From NCBI RefSeq assembly GCF_900142395.1, contig NZ_FRAS01000004.1:1-64000 (forward strand): DNA of 64,000 bases. The letters are read 5' to 3'. Under the pieces are notes generated by a model. It was not told the DNA's origin. It saw nothing but the letters and a program-made list of their open reading frames with translations, and ran no database searches. Shown one piece after another: positions 31,282-38,061 of this stretch. Positions within the stretch are counted from its first letter, which is position 1. Each line of letters starts with the position of its first letter. A program made the position numbers and the translations under genes. This DNA comes from Hymenobacter psychrotolerans DSM 18569 (GTDB lineage Bacteria; Bacteroidota; Bacteroidia; Cytophagales; Hymenobacteraceae).

Positions 31282-31364
31282 GGTAGTAAGGCAATGATGA
31301 TTGGGCGACAATACGCGGTTTGGGCCGCTCATGTTGAGCTCCAGGCTTTCCGGTTGCCCGCAGG

Positions 31365-32246
31365 CTACCAGAGCAGCATCAGTAGAAAAGCCGCACTCAT
31401 GCACACCGACGACACCTGATTCATGCGCATGGTGTGCTCGAAGTCGGCCGCCGCCGGATTGCGCCACACGGCCCAGGCCCAGCGGCCAAACAGAAAAACA
31501 ACCGGGCCGGTAGCTGCCAGGAAAATCAGCAGGTGCCCGACTTCCCGCCGCAGCCACAGCGCATAAGCCAGCACGGCAGCCCCCGCGAGCAAACCCACCG
31601 CCGCAAACACAAACGTGCCCCGGATACCCAGCAGCAGGCTCAGCGTCCGGTCGCCGCGGCGGGCATCTTCCTGGTGTTGGTATACCTGCGTAAGCGGGTA
31701 GGAGCCGCACAGAAACAGGCTGCTCACGAGGGCCAGCAGCAGATTGGTGGGCTCCGTAATAGCACCCCACGACGCGCCGCTGCCGACCTGCGTCATCAGA
31801 AACGTGAAGGCGCCCTGAAAAACGACGACCACCAGCGTGCTCAGCAGCGGATACTTCTTGAGCCGGATACCCTCGTAGCTGTAGGCTTTCGACACCAGCA
31901 GGTACACGGCTACCAGCAGCCCAAACCACGGACTCAGCAGCGCGCCGCCCAACACGGCCAGCCCATCAAACAGATACACCAGATGCAGCAGCTCCGCCGA
32001 CACTTTGGGCGGGTGCTTCAGGCCGCCGATGCTGCCTTCGTCCCGGTCGTAGTAGGAGTTGTAGCCGTTGGAAGCAGGGTAAGCCAGCAGATGCAGCACC
32101 ACAAATACGCCCGCCGCCCGCCACGCGCTGAACGGCTCCCGCAGAGCACTCAGCCCGAACCAGAACACCGGCATCAGATACACGGAAAACGGGATGCGCA
32201 GCAACGGCAGCGCCTTGCGGTAAGCAGCCAAAGAAGAAGAGGACAT
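31365..32246 (-). CDS. UbiA-family prenyltransferase
   Basis: 293 residues with about eight to nine hydrophobic segments. The first Asp-rich site is NGYNSYYDRDEGSIGG (about 61-76), matching the NxxxxxxD variant of UbiA enzymes. The second is QVYQHQEDARRGDRTLSLLL (about 190-210), matching DxxxD. UbiA enzymes attach a prenyl chain to an aromatic acceptor in the membrane (quinones, haem O, others). It is not an obvious MenA or UbiA orthologue. The gene upstream on the same strand, about 70 bp away, is a methyltransferase, a common partner for aromatic acceptors, so both may modify the same product (inference). Confidence 0.85.
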   Translation of the reverse strand: MSSSSLAAYRKALPLLRIPFSVYLMPVFWFGLSALREPFSAWRAAGVFVVLHLLAYPASNGYNSYYDRDEGSIGGLKHPPKVSAELLHLVYLFDGLAVLGGALLSPWFGLLVAVYLLVSKAYSYEGIRLKKYPLLSTLVVVVFQGAFTFLMTQVGSGASWGAITEPTNLLLALVSSLFLCGSYPLTQVYQHQEDARRGDRTLSLLLGIRGTFVFAAVGLLAGAAVLAYALWLRREVGHLLIFLAATGPVVFLFGRWAWAVWRNPAAADFEHTMRMNQVSSVCMSAAFLLMLLW

Positions 32247-32318
32247 AGAAGTATGCTTGTGTCGGGGCTGCCTGCAACGCGCAGCACTATTCGGGCAACG
32301 CGCCCTGCAAGCTAAAGC

Positions 32319-33113
32319 TTACGCGGTAGTATCCGGCACCCCAATGAGGTAGGTGACCTGCGGGCCCCACGTATGACGCACTTTGCCCGCCTGCCAGCGG
32401 AAGCGGCCTGTGGGGTCGGCGCGGCGGGCCAGGGCCAGCAGCTGCTCGGGCGGGTACATCCGCAGAATGGACACCGTGCCGTCCCAGATGGTGAAGAGCG
32501 GAATAAGCGGCAGCATGTAGGTGAGCAGCAGCCGGCTAAGCCGAAACGGCCGGATAAAGGGTGTGATGAGCAGCTGCGCCACGGGCAGCACGGTCCAGGC
32601 CAGCAGAATTTCCAGCCACGACTTGCCGGCGCCCTCAAATACCCCAATGCCCACTTGCTGCCGCACCGCATCGGCCAGCAATGCCTCGGCCTGCAGCGGC
32701 GGGAAGTGGTGAAACGCTGAGAATACCGTGCGGAACCCGGCCAGATGCGCTGGAACAGCCAGCGCATCTACAGCCGTGGGCTCGAAAAACAAACCCGGTG
32801 TGCGGGCGGCCAGCAGCTGCCAGGCCGCCGGCTGCGGATACAAATCGGTGAGCGTGACCTGGGCCTGCGGCAGGCCGGATTCGCGCAGGCTGCGCAACAC
32901 GCCTTCAGTGCCGCCTCCGGCCCCGGCGCACAGCTCCAGCAGCAGCGGCGGCTGGCCGGTTTGCCGCAGGGCGTCGCGTAGCAGCGGCACGATGGGCTGA
33001 TAGGTGTTCAGCGCCGAAATCATAAAGCGCAGGTAGTCCATCATGCCCGCCCGGACCACGGCGGGGAACCAGGGCAGGTCTTCGAACTCGAATAGCTGGA
33101 GGCGTAGTTTCAC
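32319..33113 (-). CDS. Class I SAM-dependent methyltransferase
   Basis: 264 residues. The SAM-binding glycine loop is LLLELCAGAGGGTEGVLRSL (about 56-75), with the acidic residue of motif II in LTDLYPQPAAW. VFSAFHHFPPLQAEALLADA is the motif IV/V region. The C-terminal part has two hydrophobic stretches (LLAWTVLPVAQLLITPFI, LLLTYMLPLIPLFTIWDG) suggesting membrane association, which would suit a lipid-soluble prenylated substrate made by the adjacent UbiA enzyme (inference). It is transcribed with, and upstream of, the UbiA gene. Confidence 0.82.
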   Translation of the reverse strand: MKLRLQLFEFEDLPWFPAVVRAGMMDYLRFMISALNTYQPIVPLLRDALRQTGQPPLLLELCAGAGGGTEGVLRSLRESGLPQAQVTLTDLYPQPAAWQLLAARTPGLFFEPTAVDALAVPAHLAGFRTVFSAFHHFPPLQAEALLADAVRQQVGIGVFEGAGKSWLEILLAWTVLPVAQLLITPFIRPFRLSRLLLTYMLPLIPLFTIWDGTVSILRMYPPEQLLALARRADPTGRFRWQAGKVRHTWGPQVTYLIGVPDTTA

Positions 33114-33170
33114 CCCCGAACATACGCAGAACCCGTCCGGGGCGGCTGTGCACTGTCGGCACGGCGAGGT

Positions 33171-33674
33171 TCAGGCGCCGGCAGTAGCTTGCCTCACCAT
33201 TCCTACCTGGCTAAGGCCCAGCCGCCGCGCGGCGGCCACCGAGGCCACCAGCCACGGTAAACTCAGGCCGAAAAATAGTACCAGGCTGCCGTCGGTTCGC
33301 TGCATTATCGGGACATCAAACACGAAGGGAACGGCCAGGCCGGACTGCTGATACAGCTTCCACAGCCCCCAAAACAGGGCTACCACGCCCTCAAAAATCA
33401 GCGCCGTCCGGAGCAATAGTTCCGGGGCAGAGGTGGCCTCGCGGAATACCCGGTGCATCAGCGGCAGCCGAACCAGGTTGCCCAGCAAGGCCGGGACGCC
33501 GGCCAACACGAGCAAGAGTAGAAGAGTGAGAGGCAGCTCTCCGAAAGAATGGGAGAGAAAGTCGGGTTGGTAAAAGAACAGGCTAACCAGAAATATAGCT
33601 GCCAACAGCAGCATTCCCCACCACCACGAAAGCCAAAAGTGGCGCTTGGCCAGCGTCCAGGAATCCGGTTTCAT
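33171..33674 (-). CDS. Small integral membrane protein, four predicted helices
   Basis: 167 residues with hydrophobic segments at about 12-33 (FWLSWWWGMLLLAAIFLVSL), 48-68, 88-106 and 130-150. No signal peptide or catalytic motif. Upstream lies an AT-rich divergent promoter region shared with the winged-helix cassette (start at 33749). Function unknown. Confidence 0.7.
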   Translation of the reverse strand: MKPDSWTLAKRHFWLSWWWGMLLLAAIFLVSLFFYQPDFLSHSFGELPLTLLLLLVLAGVPALLGNLVRLPLMHRVFREATSAPELLLRTALIFEGVVALFWGLWKLYQQSGLAVPFVFDVPIMQRTDGSLVLFFGLSLPWLVASVAAARRLGLSQVGMVRQATAGA

Positions 33675-33720
33675 AGAATTAATATAGAACAGAGCTTGCG
33701 TAGAAAAGAAACTTTACTGT

Positions 33721-33742
33721 GCTTTGCAATACAAAGTGCTTT
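33721..33742 (+). promoter_or_regulatory. Operator-like palindrome upstream of the membrane-protein/regulator pair
   Basis: GCTTTG-CAATA-CAAAGT followed by GCTTTT; the arms pair in five of six positions. The same pattern, AACTTTG-AAATA-CAAAGTT then CTTTT, recurs at 34804 before the next gene. The site is 7 bp upstream of the ATG at 33749. The winged-helix protein encoded at 34490 is the obvious candidate to bind both sites. Confidence 0.6.
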
Positions 33743-33748
33743 TTAAAG

Positions 33749-34390
33749 ATGATGAAGCCCGCCGTAGATCCGCTAGCCCAACTTACCGAGATTCGCGCCA
33801 TTATGGAGCGCTCTTCCCGCTTTATTTCGCTTAGCGGCCTGAGTGGGGTAGGAGCGGGCGTAGTGGCCCTGGCCGGGGCAGGTGCCGGGCACTGGTTTCT
33901 GCGCCGCGAATATGGCAGCCAGGGCTTTCTACGGCTGCTGGAAAGCACCGAGCAGGAACGCACGTTGGTGCTGCCCTACCTCATGGCGCTGGCTGCCGGC
34001 ATGATTGGGGCCGCGCTGGCGGTGGCCATTTTCTTCACGTTGCGCCGCGCCCGCCGAACGGGTACGGGGCTCTGGAACAGCCTGGGCCGCCGGCTGGCCT
34101 TGAGCCTGGCTATTCCACTGGTGGCGGGCGGCTTGTTTTGCCTGGCGTTGTTTGTGCGCGGAGCCGTGAGCCTGGTAATACCGGGGATGCTGCTGTTCTA
34201 CGGCCTGGCACTGCTCAACGCCAGCAAGTACACCCTCGACGAAATCAGGTGGCTGGGACTCACGCAGATAGCACTGGGACTGGTGGCAGTGTTGCTGCCC
34301 GGGGCCGGATTGTTGTTCTTTGCACTCGGATTCGGACTGGGGCACATCGGCTACGGCTTGGTAATGTATAACCGTTACGAGCGTAAATAA
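33749..34390 (+). CDS. Hypothetical membrane protein, first gene of regulator pair
   Basis: 213 residues from the ATG at 33749 (a second ATG follows at 33752). A short cytoplasmic N-terminus (MMKPAVDPLAQLTEIRAIME RSS) precedes about six hydrophobic segments: GVGAGVVALAGAGAGHWF, YLMALAAGMIGAALAVAIFF, LALSLAIPLVAGGLFCLALF, and others. This layout is familiar from Bacteroidota membrane proteins encoded just before a ~100-residue winged-helix regulator. No catalytic residue is apparent. About 100 bp downstream comes the regulator, likely in the same transcript. Confidence 0.75.
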   Translation: MMKPAVDPLAQLTEIRAIMERSSRFISLSGLSGVGAGVVALAGAGAGHWFLRREYGSQGFLRLLESTEQERTLVLPYLMALAAGMIGAALAVAIFFTLRRARRTGTGLWNSLGRRLALSLAIPLVAGGLFCLALFVRGAVSLVIPGMLLFYGLALLNASKYTLDEIRWLGLTQIALGLVAVLLPGAGLLFFALGFGLGHIGYGLVMYNRYERK

Positions 34391-34489
34391 AGCGTTGCCT
34401 GTAGCAGGCACGGACGAGAAATTGGGGCTCCGCCACCGCCTTCGTCAGCACCTGACCGCCAACCCGCAACAATCAGCAAATAAGCATCC

Positions 34490-34789
34490 TTGAAACACGT
34501 CATCCACACGCTTAATAAAGCTTTTGACCACCGCGTGCGGCTGGGCGTGATGGCCGTGCTTCTCGCGAATGAGCTGGTGAGCTTCAATGAGCTGAAAGAA
34601 GCCCTCGACCTCACCGACGGCAACCTGGCCAGCCATGTGGCGGCGCTGGAAAAAGCGGGCTACGTGCTGGTAACCAAGCAGTTTGTGGGCAAAAAGCCCA
34701 ATACTACCTATGCGGCCTCCAAAGAAGGAAAAGCCGCCTTCCAAGACCATCTGACGGCTTTGGAAAAGCTCCTGCGCGGCAGTAGCTGA
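34490..34789 (+). CDS. Winged-helix transcriptional regulator
   Basis: 99 residues from a TTG start (MKHVIHTLNKAFDHRVRLGV). It is a compact MarR/ArsR-like winged helix: RLGVMAVLLANELVSFNELK (helices 1-2), EALDLTDGNLASHVAALEKA (recognition helix region) and GYVLVTKQFVGKKPNTTYAA (wing), ending KAAFQDHLTALEKLLR. It matches the small family of one-domain regulators found next to CreD-like or DUF4173-type membrane proteins. No metal-binding Cys are present, so ArsR-type metal sensing is unlikely. It probably represses its own operon and the downstream gene through the CTTTG-N5-CAAAG palindromes at 33721 and 34804. Confidence 0.9.
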   Translation: MKHVIHTLNKAFDHRVRLGVMAVLLANELVSFNELKEALDLTDGNLASHVAALEKAGYVLVTKQFVGKKPNTTYAASKEGKAAFQDHLTALEKLLRGSS

Positions 34790-34802
34790 TTTTTTTGTGC
34801 TT

Positions 34803-34829
34803 TAACTTTGAAATACAAAGTTCTTTTGA
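34803..34829 (+). promoter_or_regulatory. -7 box overlapping an operator-like palindrome before the DUF4173 gene
   Basis: TAACTTTG (34803-34810) matches TAnnTTTG exactly. It overlaps a perfect 7-bp-arm palindrome AACTTTG-AAATA-CAAAGTT (34804-34822), followed by CTTTTGAA. Binding here would block the promoter. The 26-bp block matches the one at 33721 at about 21 positions. Confidence 0.65.
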
Positions 34830-34879
34830 AAACGGGCTGTGTGTCAGCATAGCTCGAAACCTCATTCTCTCTAGCAGCC

Positions 34880-36496
34880 ATGAATACTTCTGTTCCAGTT
34901 GCCGGCTCCCGATTTGCGCCCGACGCCACGGTGCCGGCCCCACGCCTCACGCTTACCACCCTGCAGAAAGTGGCGCTGCCGCTCGGCGCCGTGCTGTTCG
35001 ACCTGCTGTTCTGGCACGAGCGAATGGCGCTGAATATGCTGCTTTACACGTTGCTAGTGGTAGGAGTGGTGATGGCCGGGCTGCCGCGCCACGCGCCGCA
35101 GTGGCGCTCCGGCTACTTTCGTCTGACGCTGGCCGGTACGCTGCTGAGCGCAATGGCAGTGGCCTGGTATGGCTCCGGAGCGGCCCAGTTGGCGTGTGTG
35201 GCGTCGTTGGCGGTGTGGCTTGGCTACGTAAACCAGCCGCATCTGAAACTGGTGGTGTATGCATTGGGTACCGCGCTAAGCAGTGCAACACAGGCCGTGC
35301 CCGGGCTGGTGCGCCTGCTGCGGCTGCCCGGCAACCTGGGCGGCCGCGCAAGCAGGTTCTGGTTTTATGGCCGGCTGCTGGGCGTGCCGCTGCTGGCACT
35401 GGGCGTGTTCCACGTCCTGTTCCTGATTGCCAATCCGCGCTATGAGGCGGCGGCCAGCGTGGTGCTGGACACCTTAGCCGAGTGGCTGGACGTGCTGTTT
35501 ATGCAGTTTTCGGTGCCGCACCTGCTGTTTTTTCTGCTGGGCCTGGCCCTGACCGGGGCGGCGCTGGTACTGGTGCCGGTCCATTATTTCGCCGATAAGG
35601 AGTCGCGCTTTGCGGAGTTTATTCGGCGGCAGCGCGACCGGGTAGCGTCCTTCGCCGTGCGCCGCCCCGACTTCCGCGAACAGCGTTTCCGCGCTCTTGA
35701 CCTGCGCAAGGAGTACCTGATGGCGCTCAGCATGCTGGTGCTGGTGAACGTGCTGCTGCTGGCCGTGAATGCCATTGACATCAACTGGCTGTGGTTTGGC
35801 TTCGAGCCGACGCCCGGCTTCGACCTCACCCAGTTTGTGCACGAAGGCACTTACGTGCTGATTCTGAGTATTCTGGTGGCCATGGGCATTGTGCTGTGGT
35901 TTTTCCGCCGCAACCTCAATTTCTACCAGGCGGGCCTGCCGGCGCTGCGGGCGTTGGCCACGGTCTGGGTGCTGCAGAATGCCGTGTTGGCCGTGTCGGT
36001 GGGGCTGCGCAACTACTACTATATTCTGCATACCGGGCTGGCCTACAAGCGCATCGGGGTGTATGGCTTTTTGCTGCTGACCTTCTTTGGCCTCGTGACC
36101 GTGCTGCTCAAGATCTGGCAGCGCCGCTCGGCCTATGCACTGGTGCGCCTGAACGCGCTGGCGGCTTATGCGCTGCTGCTGGGCTTTGCGGTGGGCAACT
36201 GGGAAATCTGGATTGCGCGCTACAACCTGCGGCCCGCGCTGCAAACCCTCGACTACGGTTTCCTGCTGGACATGCCCGACCGGGTACTGCCCGTGCTGGC
36301 CGCCCACCAGGATGTGCTGCCGCAGCGCCAGCTCGTGCATGAAGTGTACGATGGCACCTGGGCCAAGCTGGAACCCACCGAAGCGGCCCGGCGCCTGCGC
36401 CAGCGCCTGCAGGATTTCCGGGCCACGCAGCAGGCCCGCCACTGGCCCAGCTACACCTACGCCGACTGGCACGCTTATCAGGAACTCACGCACTAA
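34880..36496 (+). CDS. DUF4173/DUF4153-like integral membrane protein
   Basis: 538 residues, about twelve hydrophobic segments. Landmarks are FDLLFWHERMALNMLLYTLL near the N-terminus, LRKEYLMALSMLVLVNVLLL, AIDINWLWFG, FDLTQFVHEGTYVLILSILV and YKRIGVYGFLLLTFFGLVTV. The pattern HEGTY...ILS and AYKRIGVYGFL is typical of the DUF4173 family (formerly grouped in DUF4153). The C-terminal ~120 residues are soluble. The family's biochemical role is not established. Its promoter overlaps an operator-like palindrome, and three small membrane proteins follow at short spacing. Confidence 0.82.
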   Translation: MNTSVPVAGSRFAPDATVPAPRLTLTTLQKVALPLGAVLFDLLFWHERMALNMLLYTLLVVGVVMAGLPRHAPQWRSGYFRLTLAGTLLSAMAVAWYGSGAAQLACVASLAVWLGYVNQPHLKLVVYALGTALSSATQAVPGLVRLLRLPGNLGGRASRFWFYGRLLGVPLLALGVFHVLFLIANPRYEAAASVVLDTLAEWLDVLFMQFSVPHLLFFLLGLALTGAALVLVPVHYFADKESRFAEFIRRQRDRVASFAVRRPDFREQRFRALDLRKEYLMALSMLVLVNVLLLAVNAIDINWLWFGFEPTPGFDLTQFVHEGTYVLILSILVAMGIVLWFFRRNLNFYQAGLPALRALATVWVLQNAVLAVSVGLRNYYYILHTGLAYKRIGVYGFLLLTFFGLVTVLLKIWQRRSAYALVRLNALAAYALLLGFAVGNWEIWIARYNLRPALQTLDYGFLLDMPDRVLPVLAAHQDVLPQRQLVHEVYDGTWAKLEPTEAARRLRQRLQDFRATQQARHWPSYTYADWHAYQELTH

Positions 36497-36536
36497 GCCG
36501 GCCCCACTCTTTCCCTCACCTCACCGCTCGTCAGTC

Positions 36537-36776
36537 ATGCTGCTTCAACTCTCTCTTACGCTCCTAGGGCTGCTCATCTGTGCCGGCGATGTGGCAGCAC
36601 TGGCCGGTCTGCTGACCTGGCAGGAGCGCGCCGCCGACCCCGATTCGCGCCGGCAGCGCCTGCTGCGGGCCGTGCTGCCCGCTACCAGCGTGCTGCTGCT
36701 GGTGCTGCTGGGCATTGTTTTCTCGCTGATGATGCTGTGGTCGCCGCAGGGAGCGGAGGCTTTGGCCAGCCTCTAA
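36537..36776 (+). CDS. Small two-helix membrane protein (copy 1)
   Basis: 79 residues from the ATG at 36537, 40 bp after the DUF4173 stop. Helix 1 is LSLTLLGLLICAGDVAALAG; a basic loop with WQERAADPDSRRQRLLR follows; helix 2 is SVLLLVLLGIVFSLMMLW. It is paralogous to the 78-residue protein at 37699-37935 (MLLQ start, RRQRLL loop, LLW...GA..LA.L end). The longer frame open upstream to 36168 overlaps the DUF4173 gene and is rejected. Unknown function. Confidence 0.75.
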   Translation: MLLQLSLTLLGLLICAGDVAALAGLLTWQERAADPDSRRQRLLRAVLPATSVLLLVLLGIVFSLMMLWSPQGAEALASL

Positions 36777-36788
36777 TTCTGCTGCTAT

Positions 36789-37184
36789 ATGAAAATCGTG
36801 CAGGATGAAGTGCTGAAATCCGGCTGGCAGCCCCGGCCGCATGCTGTGCCCTCGGCGGGCAAGGCGCTGAGCGTGCTGGTAGCCGTGTGTGCCGTGCTGT
36901 GGGTGTGGAATATGGACTGGTGGCCGCGCCCGCAATACCAGTTGGTGGCTGACATTATCTACAGCTATTGGATGTGCGCCTTGCTGGCAGCTGGCAGCAA
37001 CTACATCGTATTTCGCTGGGCAACCTGGCCGCTCTGGAAGCGTCCGCACTCCGATAATGGCCGCACGCTGGTGCTACTGCTGTGCCTGGCCTTTCATGTG
37101 GCGTGGCTGCTGGTGATGGGGTGTATTGGGCTGCTGGCGCTGGCCTTCAGCAGTTCGCCTGCTGGCTCATTTGATAATCTCTAA
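36789..37184 (+). CDS. Hypothetical membrane protein
   Basis: 131 residues with three likely helices (ALSVLVAVCAVLWVWNMDWW; YSYWMCALLAAGSNYIVFRW; LVLLLCLAFHVAWLLVMGCI). It starts 12 bp after the preceding small membrane gene, so the two are almost certainly co-transcribed. No family recognised. Confidence 0.75.
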   Translation: MKIVQDEVLKSGWQPRPHAVPSAGKALSVLVAVCAVLWVWNMDWWPRPQYQLVADIIYSYWMCALLAAGSNYIVFRWATWPLWKRPHSDNGRTLVLLLCLAFHVAWLLVMGCIGLLALAFSSSPAGSFDNL

Positions 37185-37208
37185 ACCGCGGCTGCATACT
37201 ATTTCATC

Positions 37209-37535
37209 ATGAAACAGCTTCAAGCTTTTGCCGCCGGTGCTCTGCGGCTGCTTCCTGTCTCGCTATGGTGGGTACTGGGTGGTCTGGTGGGCGCGGGGTT
37301 CAGTATTCAGCTGGAAAAAGAGCTTTTCCCGAATACCCCCGCCGCCGTGCAGGCAGCGCGGGTGCTGGCGGTCGGCTGTGCCTTGGCAATACCGCTGCTG
37401 GGAGTATGGTGGCTGTGGCGGATAGCGGCCAGTCTGGAGCATGCCGGCTGGCGCCTGCTATGGTATCTGGGGGCTGCCGGAGCCACTGGGTGTGTGCTGG
37501 TGGCCTTGGGCCTGGGCATTCTATTGTTTAGCTAG
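37209..37535 (+). CDS. Hypothetical small membrane protein
   Basis: 108 residues, about three hydrophobic segments (LLPVSLWWVLGGLVGAGFSI; VLAVGCALAIPLLGVWWLWR; LLWYLGAAGATGCVLVALGL). Starts 24 bp after the previous stop and belongs to the same cassette. No family recognised. Confidence 0.7.
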   Translation: MKQLQAFAAGALRLLPVSLWWVLGGLVGAGFSIQLEKELFPNTPAAVQAARVLAVGCALAIPLLGVWWLWRIAASLEHAGWRLLWYLGAAGATGCVLVALGLGILLFS

Positions 37536-37698
37536 CTGCATAGTGCCAGAAGAGAGGCCGCTACGGCAGCAAAACTCAAAAGGTTGAGAAAGCAGGAAAA
37601 AAAGTGGCAATTCAGAGAAGCCTTCTACTAGCATTACCAGTCTAGAGAAGTATCCGACCTGTTAGATAAGACTACTTCACCTTTTGCCAGTGTAGTGT
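37536..37698. other. AT-richer gap inside the membrane-protein cassette
   Basis: No gene. The gap separates the duplicate small protein (37699) from the rest and may hold its own promoter; CACCTTTTG at 37679-37687 only loosely resembles a -7 box. Confidence 0.3.
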
Positions 37699-37935
37699 AT
37701 GTTGCTTCAGTGCTTTCTTACGTTTGTGGTGCTTCTGATATGTGGCGGGGCCGTGGCGGCGCTGGCCACTGTAATAACCTGGCAGGAGCAGGCGCCCTCG
37801 GCAGCTATCCGGCGGCAGCGGCTGCTGGGTGTGGTGCCCATCAGCAGTTTCCTGCTGCTGATACTGCTGGGTGCTATTTTCTCCGTGATGCTGCTCTGGT
37901 CGGGCCGTGGTGCCGATTTGCTGGCGACGCTCTAA
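37699..37935 (+). CDS. Small two-helix membrane protein (copy 2)
   Basis: 78 residues, a paralogue of 36537-36776: same MLLQ start, hydrophobic helix with LLICGGAVAALATV, TWQEQAP, RRQRLL loop, LLLILLGAIFSVMLLW helix and GADLLATL end. The two copies bracket two unrelated small membrane genes, so the block looks like it was built by tandem duplication. Unknown function. Confidence 0.75.
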   Translation: MLLQCFLTFVVLLICGGAVAALATVITWQEQAPSAAIRRQRLLGVVPISSFLLLILLGAIFSVMLLWSGRGADLLATL

Positions 37936-38004
37936 GCTCATCCGGCGGCCGACAATGGACTGCTCCCGGCAACTGCCGCACTGTTTCGCGCAGCACCTAT
38001 CTGG

Positions 38005-38012
38005 TATATTTG
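38005..38012 (+). promoter_or_regulatory. TATATTTG -7 box of the PBP1A gene
   Basis: An exact TAnnTTTG match 49 bases upstream of the ATG at 38062. Confidence 0.5.
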
Positions 38013-38061
38013 TGGTTCCTTTGGCTGCTTCCCCGGAAGCCTGCCGAACAAACCACCCTGC

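Noticed and set aside
31282-31929. Upstream extension of the lipoprotein frame (30658-31281)
   Set aside because: The extension overlaps the UbiA gene in another phase, and the signal peptide with lipobox begins only at 31281.
36168-36536. Upstream part of the frame containing the 79-residue membrane protein
   Set aside because: It overlaps the DUF4173-like gene; the translated extension is Cys/Pro/Arg-rich noise, and the conserved paralogue (37699) begins at the equivalent Met.
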